Shown: in pieces, positions 42,715 to 52,352 of the stretch
Numbering within the stretch: position 1 is the stretch's first letter
Layout of the letters: each line of letters opens with the position of its first letter
Assembly (NCBI RefSeq): GCF_018437265.1
Contig: NZ_JAAMFL010000007.1
Coordinates: 1 to 64,000, forward strand
Reading direction: 5' to 3'
From: Fructobacillus parabroussonetiae
GTDB taxonomy: Bacteria > Bacillota > Bacilli > Lactobacillales > Lactobacillaceae
Length of the DNA stretch: 64,000 bases
Notes under the pieces: model-generated
Database searches by the model: none
What the model saw: only the letters and a program-made list of their open reading frames with translations
What the model was told of the DNA's origin: nothing
Translations under genes and position numbers: made by a program

Positions 42715-45454
42715 GCTGCTCCCCCATTTCCTGCAACTTATAAAGCAGGTTGAGCGCGTCCAGCGGCGTCAACTTATTCAGGTTGGTTTCCTGTAACTTC
42801 GCCAAAACGGCACTTTCCGCTTCAGAAGGAACCGCCTTGCTTGGCCTGCTTTCGGTCACTTCAAAGAGCGGCAGGTCTTGGGCAAAGCCACTTGGCTGAG
42901 TAAAGGTCGCGGCCGGAGTCTTCGGCGAGACAGCCTGATCCGCAGCATCCGCATTTGGCTCTGCTGAACCAGCCGCTTCCGCCGCCCTCTTCACGGTTTC
43001 TTCGACTTCGACCTGACCAGCCCCTTCCCTTTCCAAAGCCGCCAAAATCTTTTCGGCGTTTTGCAGGAGTGGACCAGGCAGACCGGCCAAGGCCGCCACC
43101 TGAATTCCATAGGAACGGTCGGCCGCACCGGGTTGCACCTGGTGCAAGAAGTGGAGCCGGCCGTCTTCTGATAGCTTGGCCCCGACGTGCACGTTTTCAA
43201 TGGCCGGGTAGGCTTCCGCCAGGGCCGTTAATTCGTGATAGTGGGTGGCAAAGACGGTCGTAGCGTGCAAATGCTTGGCCAGGAATTCAATGATGGCCTG
43301 AGCCAGCGCCATGCCGTCGTAAGTGGCCGTTCCCCGGCCCAACTCGTCAAAGAGAATCAAGGACTGGGCCGTCGCGTTTTGCAAGGCCAAGTTGGCTTCG
43401 GCCATTTCAACCATGAAAGTCGAGCGACCAGCCACCAAGTCATCGTTGGCCCCGATTCGAGTAAAGATTTGATCAAAGATTGGCAGTTCGGCCGCTTCAG
43501 CCGGCACAAAGGAACCCATCTGGGCCAAGATGACGATGATCGCCAACTGACGCATGTAGGTCGACTTTCCCGCCATGTTCGGTCCGGTAACCAATTGGAT
43601 AAACTGGTCCTGTGGGAAAGTCACGCCGTTTGCCACGTATTCCCCAGCCGGTAAGAGTGATTCGACCACTGGGTGGCGGCCCTGGACAATGTTAACCGCC
43701 CGGTTCCCATCCTCATGGAAACTTGGTCGAACAAAGTGCCGTTCCTCGGCCACGTCGGCCAGAGCGGCCAAGACATCGACCTTGGCCAAGTCGTGGGCCA
43801 GGCCCTGCAGGCGGTGCATTTCGGCCTTGACCTGTCGGCGAATTTCCAAGAAGAGCTCGTATTCCCGGTCGTAGCGCTTGGTTTGCGCAGCAAAGATCAG
43901 GTCCTCGTGCTCCTTCAGTTCAGCGGTTGTAAAGCGCTCAGCGTTGGTCAGGGTCTGCTTACGGGTGTAGCGGCCCTCTTCAAGCTTTGCCAAGTTGGCC
44001 TTAGTCACCTCGATAAAGTAGCCAAAGTTCTTGTTGTACTTGACCTTTAGGGTTGGAATGCCAGTTGCTTGTCGTTCTTCTTCCTGGTAATTGGCCAGCC
44101 AGTCCTGGTTATCGGTCAAGGCCTGCTTGTAGGAATCAACCAGGTCGTCGTAGCCTTCTTTGATCAGCTCGCCATCGCGGACTGAAACGGGCGGATCATC
44201 CACCAGAGCGGCTTCGATTACCTCGGCCAAATCTGAAACGGGATCCAGGCCGCCCCCCAGCTCCTGCAAAATGGGATCGGAGGAGGTTCCGGTCAAGGCA
44301 CTCTGCAGCGCCGGTACGGCCTGCAGCGACTTTTTCAGCTGAACCATGTCCTTAGCGTTCAAAGTACCCAGGGCAGCCTTTGCGGCCAGTCGTTCCAAAT
44401 CGTAAACGTACTTCAGCTGGTCTTGAACCGTTCCCCGGGTGAAAAAGTCGGCCGTCAAAGCAGCCAAAACGTCCTGACGGGCCTTGATGTCCTTGCGGTT
44501 CTTCAGGGGCTTAATCAGCCACTGCTTTAGCAAGCGGCCACCCATGGCTGTCTTGGTTTCGTCCAAAAGGGCAAAGAGCGAACCGGCTTTTTGCTTGGTC
44601 CGGGCATTTTGGACCAAATCCAAGTTGACCCGGGTCACCTGGTTGAAGACCAGGTAGGCCTGCCGTTCATAGGCCTGCACGGGCATGATGTGGTCCAGGG
44701 AACGCTTCTGCGTATCAAAGAGGTACTGGAGCAGAAGCGAGGTCACGGCCTGGCCCAGGGCGTCTTTCAAGTCCTTGGTCAGATAAGTCAGCGTGGCCGA
44801 AGGCTGGGCCGGCCCCTGGAAGGAAACCACCAGGCCCTTTTCACCAACCAGGCTGGCCACGTCAGCGGCCTTCAGGTCGTCTTGCTTGGCCAAGACGACT
44901 TCCTTGACTTCCAAAGCCCCCAATTCATCGAGGACTTCCTCTGCCGATTCCAAAAAAGTCGCCTTGAGTTCACCGGTTGATAAATCGATGTAGGCCAAAG
45001 CGTAAGGACGGGGGGCCTCCCCCTTCTTAGCCGGTGCCATACCAGCATTGTCATGGACAACGGCGGCCAGGAAGTTGTTGGTCTTGCCATCCCCGTTTTG
45101 CCCGGCCAACTTGGTTCCGGGCGTGATCAGCTGAACGACGTCTCGCTTGACCATCCCCTTGGCAGTGGCTGGATCTTCCATCTGTTCGACAATGGCGACT
45201 TTGTAGCCGGCATCGACTAGGATGTCGATGTAGTTCGAGGCGGCGTGATAGGGAATGCCGGCCATGGGTACGGGGTTTTCGGAATTCTTGTTGCGCGAGG
45301 TCAGCGTCAACTCAAGAATCTTGGCCCCCTTAATGGCGTCCTCCTCAAAGAGTTCGTAAAAGTCCCCCAAGCGGTAAAACAAGAAGGCGTCGGGATAGAG
45401 GTCTTTGATCTGATGGTATTGCACCATCATTGGTGTGTCGGTTGCTTTGGCCAC
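42707..45454 (-). CDS. mutS: DNA mismatch repair protein MutS (GTG start)
   Basis: MutS recognises mispairs. The 915 residues show the mismatch-binding domain with the Phe-X-Glu element in GDFYELFEEDA (~31-41), connector, lever and clamp domains, then the ATPase: GPNMAGKSTYMRQ (Walker A), DELGRGTATYDGMALAQA (Walker B/D-loop) and FATHYHELTALAE. An acidic Ala/Pro/Glu-rich linker precedes the C-terminal dimerisation helices (LNKLTPLDALNLLYKLQEM). The start is GTG 45454, with AAAAGGAGGG upstream. It is the first gene of mutS-mutL-yehS. Confidence 0.97.
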   Translation of the reverse strand: MAKATDTPMMVQYHQIKDLYPDAFLFYRLGDFYELFEEDAIKGAKILELTLTSRNKNSENPVPMAGIPYHAASNYIDILVDAGYKVAIVEQMEDPATAKGMVKRDVVQLITPGTKLAGQNGDGKTNNFLAAVVHDNAGMAPAKKGEAPRPYALAYIDLSTGELKATFLESAEEVLDELGALEVKEVVLAKQDDLKAADVASLVGEKGLVVSFQGPAQPSATLTYLTKDLKDALGQAVTSLLLQYLFDTQKRSLDHIMPVQAYERQAYLVFNQVTRVNLDLVQNARTKQKAGSLFALLDETKTAMGGRLLKQWLIKPLKNRKDIKARQDVLAALTADFFTRGTVQDQLKYVYDLERLAAKAALGTLNAKDMVQLKKSLQAVPALQSALTGTSSDPILQELGGGLDPVSDLAEVIEAALVDDPPVSVRDGELIKEGYDDLVDSYKQALTDNQDWLANYQEEERQATGIPTLKVKYNKNFGYFIEVTKANLAKLEEGRYTRKQTLTNAERFTTAELKEHEDLIFAAQTKRYDREYELFLEIRRQVKAEMHRLQGLAHDLAKVDVLAALADVAEERHFVRPSFHEDGNRAVNIVQGRHPVVESLLPAGEYVANGVTFPQDQFIQLVTGPNMAGKSTYMRQLAIIVILAQMGSFVPAEAAELPIFDQIFTRIGANDDLVAGRSTFMVEMAEANLALQNATAQSLILFDELGRGTATYDGMALAQAIIEFLAKHLHATTVFATHYHELTALAEAYPAIENVHVGAKLSEDGRLHFLHQVQPGAADRSYGIQVAALAGLPGPLLQNAEKILAALEREGAGQVEVEETVKRAAEAAGSAEPNADAADQAVSPKTPAATFTQPSGFAQDLPLFEVTESRPSKAVPSEAESAVLAKLQETNLNKLTPLDALNLLYKLQEMGEQHG

Positions 45455-45498
45455 AGTGGTCCCTCCTTTTGGTCAATCAATATGTACAAAAATCACTA

Positions 45499-45522
45499 AA
45501 GAATCTAATATTACAGATTCTT
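45499..45522 (-). terminator. Weak hairpin after rlmD
   Basis: The minus strand has AAGAATCT - 8 nt - AGATTCTT, then TAGTGATTTTTG. The 8-bp AT-rich stem may partly terminate rlmD transcripts before mutS. Confidence 0.4.
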
Positions 45523-45544
45523 AGCAACTTTTTTATTCACTTTC

Positions 45545-46936
45545 TTACTTTGCCCGCACCAGCTTCACCACCGCTTCCACGTGCATGGTCTGTGGGAACT
45601 GGTCAACGGGCTGCACACGACCGTCCACTTCATAGCCCTGCTCGATCAAATCCTTGACGTCACGAGCCAAAGTGGCCGGGTTACAGGAGACGTAGACCAG
45701 GCGGTCGGGCTTCATCACCCCAACGGCCTCGATAAAGTCCTTGGTCAAGCCCTTACGGGGTGGATCAACGAAGACGACGTCGGCCGTCTTGCCTTCGCTG
45801 GCCCACTGGTGCATCTGCTCTGGAGCATCCGCCACGACAAAGTCGGCGTTCCAGATGCCGTTTAGCTTGGCGTTCTTCTTGGCGTCTTCAATGGCCGGTT
45901 CGACCACTTCGACACCGAGCACCTTGTTGACACTGTCGGCCACCGTCAAGGCGATCGTTCCGATTCCACAGTAGGCATCGATAACCGTGTCGGTTGGCTT
46001 CAAATCAGCCAAGTCCTTGGCCAGGCTGTAGAGCTTGGCCGTCGTTTCCGGGTTGACCTGGTAGAAGGAGTTCGGTCCAATCAGATAGGCCTTGCCGAGC
46101 AGCTGGTCTTCAATCTCAGGCTGCCCCCACAGCAGGTGGTTCTCTTGGCCCATAATGACGTTAGTCTGCTTGGCGTTCACGTTCTGGACCAAGGAAACCA
46201 TCTTTGGCAGACGTTCCCGTAAGGCGGCCACAATGGCCTCCTTTTCAGGCAGGCGTTCCTTGGCCGTTACCAAGACGACCATCAGTTGGCCGGTCGCCTT
46301 TCCGTAGCGGGCCATGACGTGGCGAACCAAGCCCTTCCCCGTCTCTTCGTCATAGGCCGAAAGGCCCAAATCTTGGAGAACGTCACGGGTAACGCGAATG
46401 GCTTCATCGACGTTTTCGTCTTGAATGTAGAAGGAATCGGTTGGAATCAGCTTGTGGGAACCACGACGGTAAAAGCCGGTTTCCAAGCGGCCGTTGACCA
46501 TCTGCGTTGGTACCTGGGCCTTGTTGCGGTAGTGGGTTGGGTCATCCATCCCCAAGGTTGGTGCAACCGCCACCCGCAGCTGAGCCTTCTTGAAGAGTTC
46601 GCGAACCTGTCGCTGCTTCCAGGCTAGCTGGGCTGGATAGGACAGGTTGGCCATTGGGGCAATCCCGGTTGTCAGCGCCAGCTTATCTTGCAATTCGACA
46701 CGGTCGGGGGAGACTTTGACGATTTCTTGAATGCGGGCAAAGCCGTAGTTCTTCAAAACCTTGGTCACCGTCAGTAAGACTTTTTCACCGGGTAGAGCAT
46801 TGGCGACAAAGAGTGGAAAGCCTTCCACCTTGGCCACACCCATCCCCTGGTAGGTCAAATCAATAATGTCAGCCTCGACCCGGTCGTTCTTTTTGACCGG
46901 CGCCTTCTGCTTGTATACGCGATTGGCTTTTGCCAT
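45545..46936 (-). CDS. rlmD: 23S rRNA (uracil-C5)-methyltransferase, RlmCD/RlmD-like
   Basis: It methylates U747 and/or U1939 of 23S rRNA (the Gram-positive enzyme can do both). The 463 residues begin with a TRAM-like RNA-binding domain (DRVEADIIDLTYQGMGVAKVEGFP), followed by the methyltransferase core: SFYQVNPETT, DAYCGIGTIAL (motif I), FVDPPRKGL, and the nucleophile Cys in VSCNPATLARD. The Fe-S-binding cysteines that bacterial RumA-type enzymes have before the HLSY-like motif are absent (LALTTGIAPMANLSYPAQL). ATG 46936 is used. It is between dagK and mutS. Confidence 0.92.
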   Translation of the reverse strand: MAKANRVYKQKAPVKKNDRVEADIIDLTYQGMGVAKVEGFPLFVANALPGEKVLLTVTKVLKNYGFARIQEIVKVSPDRVELQDKLALTTGIAPMANLSYPAQLAWKQRQVRELFKKAQLRVAVAPTLGMDDPTHYRNKAQVPTQMVNGRLETGFYRRGSHKLIPTDSFYIQDENVDEAIRVTRDVLQDLGLSAYDEETGKGLVRHVMARYGKATGQLMVVLVTAKERLPEKEAIVAALRERLPKMVSLVQNVNAKQTNVIMGQENHLLWGQPEIEDQLLGKAYLIGPNSFYQVNPETTAKLYSLAKDLADLKPTDTVIDAYCGIGTIALTVADSVNKVLGVEVVEPAIEDAKKNAKLNGIWNADFVVADAPEQMHQWASEGKTADVVFVDPPRKGLTKDFIEAVGVMKPDRLVYVSCNPATLARDVKDLIEQGYEVDGRVQPVDQFPQTMHVEAVVKLVRAK

Positions 46937-46999
46937 GTGTGTTCGCCTTTCATCTTCTCAATAACGCAAAAGTGGCCGCACCAGGTGCCGCCAGTCTGC

Positions 47000-48079
47000 T
47001 TACTTATCGGCCTTATCAGCCGTTTCTTCGGACAGGTCATCGTGACCGCCCGTTGCTTCTAATTTTTCAACTTGTTCGACGAATTGCTCTTGAATCTTGG
47101 TCGTCGTGTCATCGGTCTTCATGGCTTCAATGTTGGCCACGAATTCGATGTGCTGCTTCAGGTTTTCAAAAGTCATCGGTGCATCGCCACCGTACTCCCC
47201 GTCCAAGTTCACCTTGATCGGATCACCGTTGGTTGGCTCAATTTCCACCTTGGCCGTCTTCTTGTAAATCAAGTTCGGGTTGTGGATGTGGGCCCCGCCC
47301 TTCAAGACTTGGGCGGCCAACTGGGCAATCTGCCAGAGGTTGGACTTTTTCACGATGAGAAGGGTGAACATCCCGTCGTCAAGCTTAGCGTCGGGTACGA
47401 TGGTTTCAAAGCCGGCAACCGAGTTGGTCAGGGCCAGGAAGATCATCGAAATATCGCCCTCGTATTCCCCATCGTCAAAAGTCACCTTGGCCGACACCGG
47501 CTTCAAGCGGGTCAGCAGTTCGGCACCCTTGACCAAGTAGGCCAAGTAGCCATAGAGGGACTTCATGGCCGATGGCACCGCGTAGGTCAGTTCAGACAAA
47601 GTCCCCAGGGCCGCGATGTTCATGAAGTAGCGGACCGGTTGCTTTTCCAAAGCCGAGCCTTCCTTGCCGACTTCTGCGGGCGAAAAGGCTTGGATTTGAC
47701 CGATGTCCATCTTGATGCTCTGGTTCTTCAAAATGACCTTAGCGGCTTCCAATGGATCATCGCGGGAGACCTTCAAGGCCCGAGCGTAATCGTTGGTCGT
47801 ACCAGCCGGGATGATGGCCATCTTTGGTCGCTTGGCCAAGGGGGCAATCCCGTTGACGACTTCGTTGATGGTCCCGTCACCACCGGCAGCGACAATCAGG
47901 TCAAAGCCAGCCAGGGCCGCCCGAGTCGCTTCCTTTTGTGCCGACAAGGGTTCCGGTGTCGTTGCAAAAGTCGACGTTTCGTAGCCAGCCTGTTCATAAA
48001 CGTTTAAAATGCCAAGCATTTCCCGCTTAACCATCTCACGACCGGAACTTGGGTTATAAATAATTCGTGCACGTTTCAT
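47000..48079 (-). CDS. dagK: Diacylglycerol kinase (DgkB-type lipid kinase)
   Basis: A soluble, membrane-associated kinase recycling diacylglycerol released during lipoteichoic acid synthesis. The 359 residues show KRARIIYNPSSGRE, the nucleotide motif AAGGDGTINEVVNGI (~65-79), the IIPAGTTNDYARAL motif, and the C-terminal domain with KVNLDGEYGGDAPM (DGE catalytic region). A ~50-residue acidic tail with EQFVEQVEKLEATGG follows. The start is ATG 48079 (GGTGAG 5 nt upstream), with TTG/GTG codons just upstream as alternatives. A 12-codon reading frame with a far better ribosome site ends 6 nt before it. Confidence 0.92.
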   Translation of the reverse strand: MKRARIIYNPSSGREMVKREMLGILNVYEQAGYETSTFATTPEPLSAQKEATRAALAGFDLIVAAGGDGTINEVVNGIAPLAKRPKMAIIPAGTTNDYARALKVSRDDPLEAAKVILKNQSIKMDIGQIQAFSPAEVGKEGSALEKQPVRYFMNIAALGTLSELTYAVPSAMKSLYGYLAYLVKGAELLTRLKPVSAKVTFDDGEYEGDISMIFLALTNSVAGFETIVPDAKLDDGMFTLLIVKKSNLWQIAQLAAQVLKGGAHIHNPNLIYKKTAKVEIEPTNGDPIKVNLDGEYGGDAPMTFENLKQHIEFVANIEAMKTDDTTTKIQEQFVEQVEKLEATGGHDDLSEETADKADK

Positions 48080-48084
48080 CTTGC

Positions 48085-48123
48085 TCACCAAAGGCGATTC
48101 GGTCCTCTTAAAAGGCCAACCAC
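48085..48123 (-). CDS. Possible 12-residue leader peptide upstream of dagK
   Basis: The GTG at 48123 follows AGGAGG with ideal 7-nt spacing and reads MVGLLRGPNRLW, stopping at TGA 6 nt before the dagK ATG. It is a frame different from dagK, so it could deliver ribosomes for reinitiation. Too short for any homology argument. Confidence 0.25.
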   Translation of the reverse strand: MVGLLRGPNRLW

Positions 48124-48206
48124 GCCCTTTCCTCCTAAATCTATGTACGGAAAACCAGCGCGATTTTCCATTTTAACAATTGCATGGGTCAAAAAGCAGC
48201 AATCCG

Positions 48207-48226
48207 AAAAAAAAGGCAAAGCCTTC
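48207..48226 (-). terminator. Short terminator-like hairpin after gatB
   Basis: The minus strand has AAGGC-TTT-GCCTT followed by a run of T, about 40 nt past the gatB stop; the stem is short. Confidence 0.5.
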
Positions 48227-48264
48227 TTCAGCCCGCAGCCGCAGGTCTCAACCACCAACAACCT

Positions 48265-49716
48265 TTAACGCTTGTTCAATTCTTCCAACAAAAGCTTGTT
48301 CAAGACACCTGGGTTGGCTTGTCCCTTGGACTTCTTCATCAACTGTCCGATCAAGAATCCAGTGGCACGGTCCTTTCCACCCTTAAAGTCTTCAATTGAC
48401 TGTGGGTTGGCATCTAAGACCTCTGTAATCCATGGCAGGAGCGTGGCGGGATCGGAAATCTGCACCAGCCCCTTGGCCTTGGCATAGGCCTCCGGTTCTT
48501 CACCTTCCATGATGGCTTCGAAGACTTTTTTGGCCTGCTTGGTTGAAATGGTACCGTCTTCGACCAGCTTGACCAAACCAGCCAGGTTGTCCGGCGTCAG
48601 CTTCGTCTCCTGCAACTCAACCTGAGTCTTGTTCAAGTAGGCGTTAACATCACCAATCAAGTAGTTGGCTGCACGCTTAGCAGCTGGCTTTGAGTTAGCA
48701 CCAGCAGCAACCGTGTTGTCAAAGAAGTTCGACATAGCCAAGGTCTGCGTCAACACTTCGGCATCGTACGGTTCCAAGCCGAGTTCGTCGACGTAGTCCT
48801 TTTGACGGTCGGTTGCTGACTTTGGCAAGTCCGCGGCCACCCGGTCAATCCAGGCCTGGTCGATGCGAACCGGTGACAGATCAGGTTCTGGGAAGTAACG
48901 GTAATCGTCGGCCGTTTCCTTAACACGCATCAAAATCGTTGACTTGGTTGGTTCGTCGTAGCGGCGGGTTTCCTGACGGACTTGGCCACCGGCACGAATC
49001 AACTTGGCCTGGCGCTTTTCTTCAAAGGCCAAGGCTGCTTCAACGTAACGGAAGGAAGAAACGTTCTTCATTTCGACACGGGTCCCGTATTCCTTGGATC
49101 CATGCGGACGCAAGGAAACGTTAACGTCGGCACGCATCTGCCCTTCCTGCATCTTGGCTTCGGAAACACCGGTAAAGAGAATCACACGGCGCAGCTGTTC
49201 CAAGTAGGCGTAGGCTTCTTCGGGAGAGGCCAAGTCTGGCTTGGAAACAATTTCGACCAGGGGTGTTCCCTGACGGTTCAAATCGACGTAGGAATAGCCG
49301 TCAGTCCCGTGGGTGTTCTTTCCGGCATCTTCTTCGACGTGGAGCTCTTCGATTCCGATTCGCTTCACGTTTCCGTCTGGCATCGTCACGTCCAAATAAC
49401 CGTTACGAGCCAGTGGTGTCTGGTTCATCGTCGTCTGGTAGGACTTGGGGTTATCCGGGTAAACGTAGTTCTTCCGGTCCCAGCGAATTTCTTCGGTGAT
49501 GTCGGCGTGTAGGGCCATGGCAACGCGCATCCCGTAGTCCAAGGCACCCTTGTTGGCCACTGGCAGAACACCAGGGTAGGCCCAGTCAATCACGTTGGTG
49601 TTTTCGTTTGGTGAGTCCCCGTAGTGGACTGGGGATGGTGAGAGCAGCTTGGAATTCGTCTGCATCTCAACGTGGACTTCGAGTCCAATCACTGTTTCAA
49701 AATTTTCATTTCCCAT
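48265..49716 (-). CDS. gatB: Asp/Glu-tRNA amidotransferase subunit B
   Basis: GatB is the tRNA-binding kinase subunit of GatCAB, which converts Glu-tRNA(Gln) and Asp-tRNA(Asn) to the amidated forms. The 483 residues show [34 protein letters not shown], the [17 protein letters not shown] motif with the [13 protein letters not shown] segment, and [20 protein letters not shown]. The C-terminal YqeY-like tail domain ends [18 protein letters not shown]. It starts 12 nt after gatA in gatC-gatA-gatB. Confidence 0.97.
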   Translation of the reverse strand: MGNENFETVIGLEVHVEMQTNSKLLSPSPVHYGDSPNENTNVIDWAYPGVLPVANKGALDYGMRVAMALHADITEEIRWDRKNYVYPDNPKSYQTTMNQTPLARNGYLDVTMPDGNVKRIGIEELHVEEDAGKNTHGTDGYSYVDLNRQGTPLVEIVSKPDLASPEEAYAYLEQLRRVILFTGVSEAKMQEGQMRADVNVSLRPHGSKEYGTRVEMKNVSSFRYVEAALAFEEKRQAKLIRAGGQVRQETRRYDEPTKSTILMRVKETADDYRYFPEPDLSPVRIDQAWIDRVAADLPKSATDRQKDYVDELGLEPYDAEVLTQTLAMSNFFDNTVAAGANSKPAAKRAANYLIGDVNAYLNKTQVELQETKLTPDNLAGLVKLVEDGTISTKQAKKVFEAIMEGEEPEAYAKAKGLVQISDPATLLPWITEVLDANPQSIEDFKGGKDRATGFLIGQLMKKSKGQANPGVLNKLLLEELNKR

Positions 49717-49728
49717 CAGCTGGCCTCC

Positions 49729-51195
49729 TTAGAAATCCGCCCCGATTGCGGGGATGTTGTCAGTAAAGTTGTTTTCCTGTTCAAAGGCGTAGGCCAACTG
49801 GTAAATCGTCTGCTCGTCAAAGGCCTTTCCAATGATCTGCAAACCGATTGGCAAGCCACCGTTAAAGCCGGCGTTAACCGACATGGCGGGCAAACCAGCC
49901 AGGTTGACTGGAATCGTCAAGACATCGCCCATGTACATGGCCTTTGGATCGTCAATTTCAGCACCCATCTTGTAGGCCTGGGTTGGCGTCGTTGGCGCCA
50001 CAATCAAATCGTATTCTTCAAAGACTTTGTTAAAGTCCTCAATGATCAAAGTACGAATCTGCGCGGCCTTCTTAAAGAAGGCGTCATAAGCACCAGCGGA
50101 AAGTGAATAAGTTCCCAACATAATCCGTCGCTTAACTTCGGCACCGAAGCCTTCGGAACGTGTTTCCTTGTAAACTTCTTCCAGGCTCTTGGCTTCCGGA
50201 GCGCGGTAGCCATAACGAATGCCGTCATAACGCTGCAAGTTTGAAGAAGCTTCGGATGACATCAGCACGTAGTAAGCGGCCACACCGTATTGCGTGTGTG
50301 GCAAGGATACCTCGGAAACTTCGGCACCCAAGGCCTCCAACTGTGCGATGGCCGCGTTGACTTGGGCCTTAACTTCAGCAGAGATTCCCTCTTCGAAGTA
50401 TTCCTTTGGCACGGCGACTTTCATCCCCTGAATGGACTGGCCCATTTTCTCGGTAAAGTCCGGCACGGCCACTTCGGCAGAGGTCGAGTCTCGGTCATCA
50501 AAACCGGCAATGGCGTTCAACACCAGAGCATTGTCACGCACCGTACGAGTCAAGGGACCAATTTGGTCCAACGAAGAAGCCATGGCAAAGAGACCAAAAC
50601 GAGACACGCGACCATAGGTTGGCTTCATGCCGGCCAAACCATTAAAGGCGGCTGGCTGACGAATCGACCCACCGGTATCGGAACCAAGGGAATAGGCCAC
50701 CTGACCAGCAGCCACTGCGGCGGCCGAACCACCCGATGAACCACCGGGCACGCGGGAAAGGTCCCAGGCGTTTTTTGTCTGCTTGTAAGCGGACGTTTCA
50801 GAAGAACCACCCATGGCAAACTCATCCATGTTGGCCTTTCCAACGATGACCGCCCCGGCGCCCTTCAACTTTTTGGTAACCGTGGCATCGTAAACGGGCT
50901 TAAAACCGGCCAAAATCTTTGAAGCCCCAGTCGTTTCCAGGCCTTCAGTGGCAATGTTGTCCTTGATGGCCATCGGAATACCGGCCAAGAGGTTGTCAAA
51001 GTCGCCCTCTTCATCGGCAATCCGGGCGGCTTCCATGGCGGCTTCTTCGTGCAGGCGCACAAAGGCTTCCAATTCGCCATCCGACTGCTTGATGTTTTCA
51101 AGCGTGTCTTCCGTCAGTTGCGTGGCCGTAATGTCACCGGCCTGCAAGGCGGCGTGAATGTCTTCCAGTGAGTGTTCGAAGTAGTTATAAGTCAT
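49729..51195 (-). CDS. gatA: Asp/Glu-tRNA amidotransferase subunit A
   Basis: The glutaminase subunit of GatCAB, an amidase-signature enzyme with a Ser-cisSer-Lys triad. The 488 residues have the Lys in [13 protein letters not shown] (~78) and the Ser-rich signature [16 protein letters not shown] with [16 protein letters not shown] (nucleophile Ser in GGS). ATG 51195 overlaps the gatC stop (TAATG). Ammonia released here is passed to GatB. Length and motifs are entirely normal. Confidence 0.97.
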   Translation of the reverse strand: MTYNYFEHSLEDIHAALQAGDITATQLTEDTLENIKQSDGELEAFVRLHEEAAMEAARIADEEGDFDNLLAGIPMAIKDNIATEGLETTGASKILAGFKPVYDATVTKKLKGAGAVIVGKANMDEFAMGGSSETSAYKQTKNAWDLSRVPGGSSGGSAAAVAAGQVAYSLGSDTGGSIRQPAAFNGLAGMKPTYGRVSRFGLFAMASSLDQIGPLTRTVRDNALVLNAIAGFDDRDSTSAEVAVPDFTEKMGQSIQGMKVAVPKEYFEEGISAEVKAQVNAAIAQLEALGAEVSEVSLPHTQYGVAAYYVLMSSEASSNLQRYDGIRYGYRAPEAKSLEEVYKETRSEGFGAEVKRRIMLGTYSLSAGAYDAFFKKAAQIRTLIIEDFNKVFEEYDLIVAPTTPTQAYKMGAEIDDPKAMYMGDVLTIPVNLAGLPAMSVNAGFNGGLPIGLQIIGKAFDEQTIYQLAYAFEQENNFTDNIPAIGADF

Positions 51196-51503
51196 TAGGC
51201 TTCTTCCCCTCCCTGCAAAATGGCCGGTACCTTAATTAGGTCCGCGGCTTCTTCCGGCGCCTGCTTCAGCAAGGCCTTCTTTTCGTGCCAGTTATCCGCC
51301 TTGTCTTCGCGTAAGTGGTTGACGTTTTGGGTTACGGAATAAGTTGGTTCAACTCCGGTCGTATCGACTTCGGCCATCTTGTCGACGAGAGAAACGATGT
51401 CTTGGAGCTGACTTGTGAAGGCGTTCAGTTCCTCTTCTTCAAAAGTCAACTTGGCCAAGTCGGCGACGTGGGCGACTTCTTCTTTGGAAATTGATGTTGC
51501 CAT
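51195..51503 (-). CDS. gatC: Asp/Glu-tRNA amidotransferase subunit C
   Basis: GatC wraps around the GatA-GatB interface and stabilises the amidotransferase. The 102 residues ([19 protein letters not shown] ... [19 protein letters not shown] ... TGVEPTYSV) match the family in length and order. It is the first gene of gatCAB, divergent from rpsO. The start codon and Shine-Dalgarno lie in a potential GCCATG/CATGGC hairpin. Confidence 0.96.
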   Translation of the reverse strand: MATSISKEEVAHVADLAKLTFEEEELNAFTSQLQDIVSLVDKMAEVDTTGVEPTYSVTQNVNHLREDKADNWHEKKALLKQAPEEAADLIKVPAILQGGEEA

Positions 51504-51520
51504 GTATTCACCTGCATGGC
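51499..51520 (-). promoter_or_regulatory. Inverted repeat enclosing the gatC ribosome-binding site
   Basis: The minus strand reads GCCATG-CAGGTGAATA-CATGGC: the loop carries the AGGTGA ribosome site and the right arm includes the start ATG. A 6-bp perfect stem could limit gatC initiation. Confidence 0.4.
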
Positions 51521-51601
51521 AGGCCCCAAGGGCGCTACCACGGCTTTCCTTTCAAGATTAATTACTGTTCTATTTTACCATTAAACGGACCTTTCTGCCC
51601 C

Positions 51602-51629
51602 TTGATTTTCTAGGAAAAGTCCGTATAAT
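51602..51629 (+). promoter_or_regulatory. Promoter of rpsO-rpsT
   Basis: TTGATT, a 16-bp spacer and TATAAT, giving a leader of about 90 nt. Confidence 0.85.
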
Positions 51630-51727
51630 TAAGACTGTTGTCAAAACAACTGACCAAATTCTTAGATTAACGTCTCACCGTCGTTTTTCTCAGACTTTGG
51701 CGACATTATAGAAAGGTGGAAATGATT

Positions 51728-51997
51728 ATGGCCCTTACACAAGAACGTAAGAACGAAATCATGAAAGAATATGCCCGCCATGAAGGCGATACTGGTTCAG
51801 TGGAAGTTCAAGTTGCAGTTTTGACTGCCGACATCAACGAATTGAACGCCCACATGGAAATGCACAAGCATGATTTTCACTCACAACGTGGTCTTTTGAA
51901 GAAGATCGGTCGTCGTCGTAACTTGCTCCGTTACCTCCGTGGTACGGATGTTCCTCGTTACCGTGAATTGATCAAGCGCTTAGGTTTGCGTCGTTAA
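51728..51997 (+). CDS. rpsO: 30S ribosomal protein S15
   Basis: S15 binds the 16S rRNA three-way junction and in many bacteria represses its own mRNA. The 89 residues ([20 protein letters not shown] ... [20 protein letters not shown]) are the normal length from ATG 51728, with AAAGGTGG 8 nt upstream; two in-frame upstream starts overlap this site. The ~98-nt leader (GTTGTCAAAACAAC and GTCG...CGAC inverted repeats) may be a structured S15-binding site, which is inference. rpsT follows after 46 bp. Confidence 0.97.
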   Translation: MALTQERKNEIMKEYARHEGDTGSVEVQVAVLTADINELNAHMEMHKHDFHSQRGLLKKIGRRRNLLRYLRGTDVPRYRELIKRLGLRR

Positions 51998-52043
51998 GCT
52001 ACTGCTTTTCAAAAACCAGCATCAAATTTAAGGAGACAGACAT

Positions 52044-52295
52044 ATGCCGATTATTGAATCATCTATTCAACGCGTACGCTTGACTAAGAAGCAACACGAT
52101 CGCAACGAACCACAGCGTTCCGCTTACCGCACTGCCGTTAAGCGCTTCGTCAAGGCTGCTAAGGCCGGTTCAGACGATACTGCTGAATTGTACAAGCAAG
52201 TTTCTTCTGCTATCGATCGCGCCTACTCAAAGGGCTTGATCAAGAAGAACAAGGCTTCACGTCAAAAGTCACGTTTGGCTAAGTACGTAAAGTAA
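52044..52295 (+). CDS. rpsT: 30S ribosomal protein S20
   Basis: The 83-residue, all-helical, Lys/Arg-rich protein (MPIIESSIQRVRLTKKQHDR ... SSAIDRAYSKGLIKKNKASR) binds the 5' domain and helix 44 of 16S rRNA early in 30S assembly. AAGGAGA precedes ATG 52044. It is the second gene of the rpsO-rpsT unit, ending at a strong terminator 17 nt downstream. Confidence 0.96.
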   Translation: MPIIESSIQRVRLTKKQHDRNEPQRSAYRTAVKRFVKAAKAGSDDTAELYKQVSSAIDRAYSKGLIKKNKASRQKSRLAKYVK

Positions 52296-52311
52296 TTCAG
52301 ATTAAATGAAT

Positions 52312-52346
52312 AACCCCCTCACCTAACCGGGTCGAGGGGGTTTTTG
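52312..52346 (+). terminator. Intrinsic terminator of rpsO-rpsT
   Basis: AACCCCCTC - loop - GAGGGGGTTTTTG forms a GC-rich stem with T-tract. Confidence 0.93.
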
Positions 52347-52352
52347 TTTGCC

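Noticed and set aside
45545-46936. Missing Fe-S cysteines in RlmD as a sign of a broken enzyme
   Set aside because: The catalytic Cys, SAM motifs and length are intact, and my recollection is that several lactobacillus RlmCD-type proteins also lack the cluster; noted in the feature only.
1434-52300. Enrichment of CAAAGTC as purely codon usage (frequent Asp-Phe, Thr-Leu, Lys-Val pairs)
   Set aside because: The same density is seen in intergenic DNA and across three codon contexts, so codon usage is not a sufficient explanation, though part of the coding signal may come from codon-pair bias.
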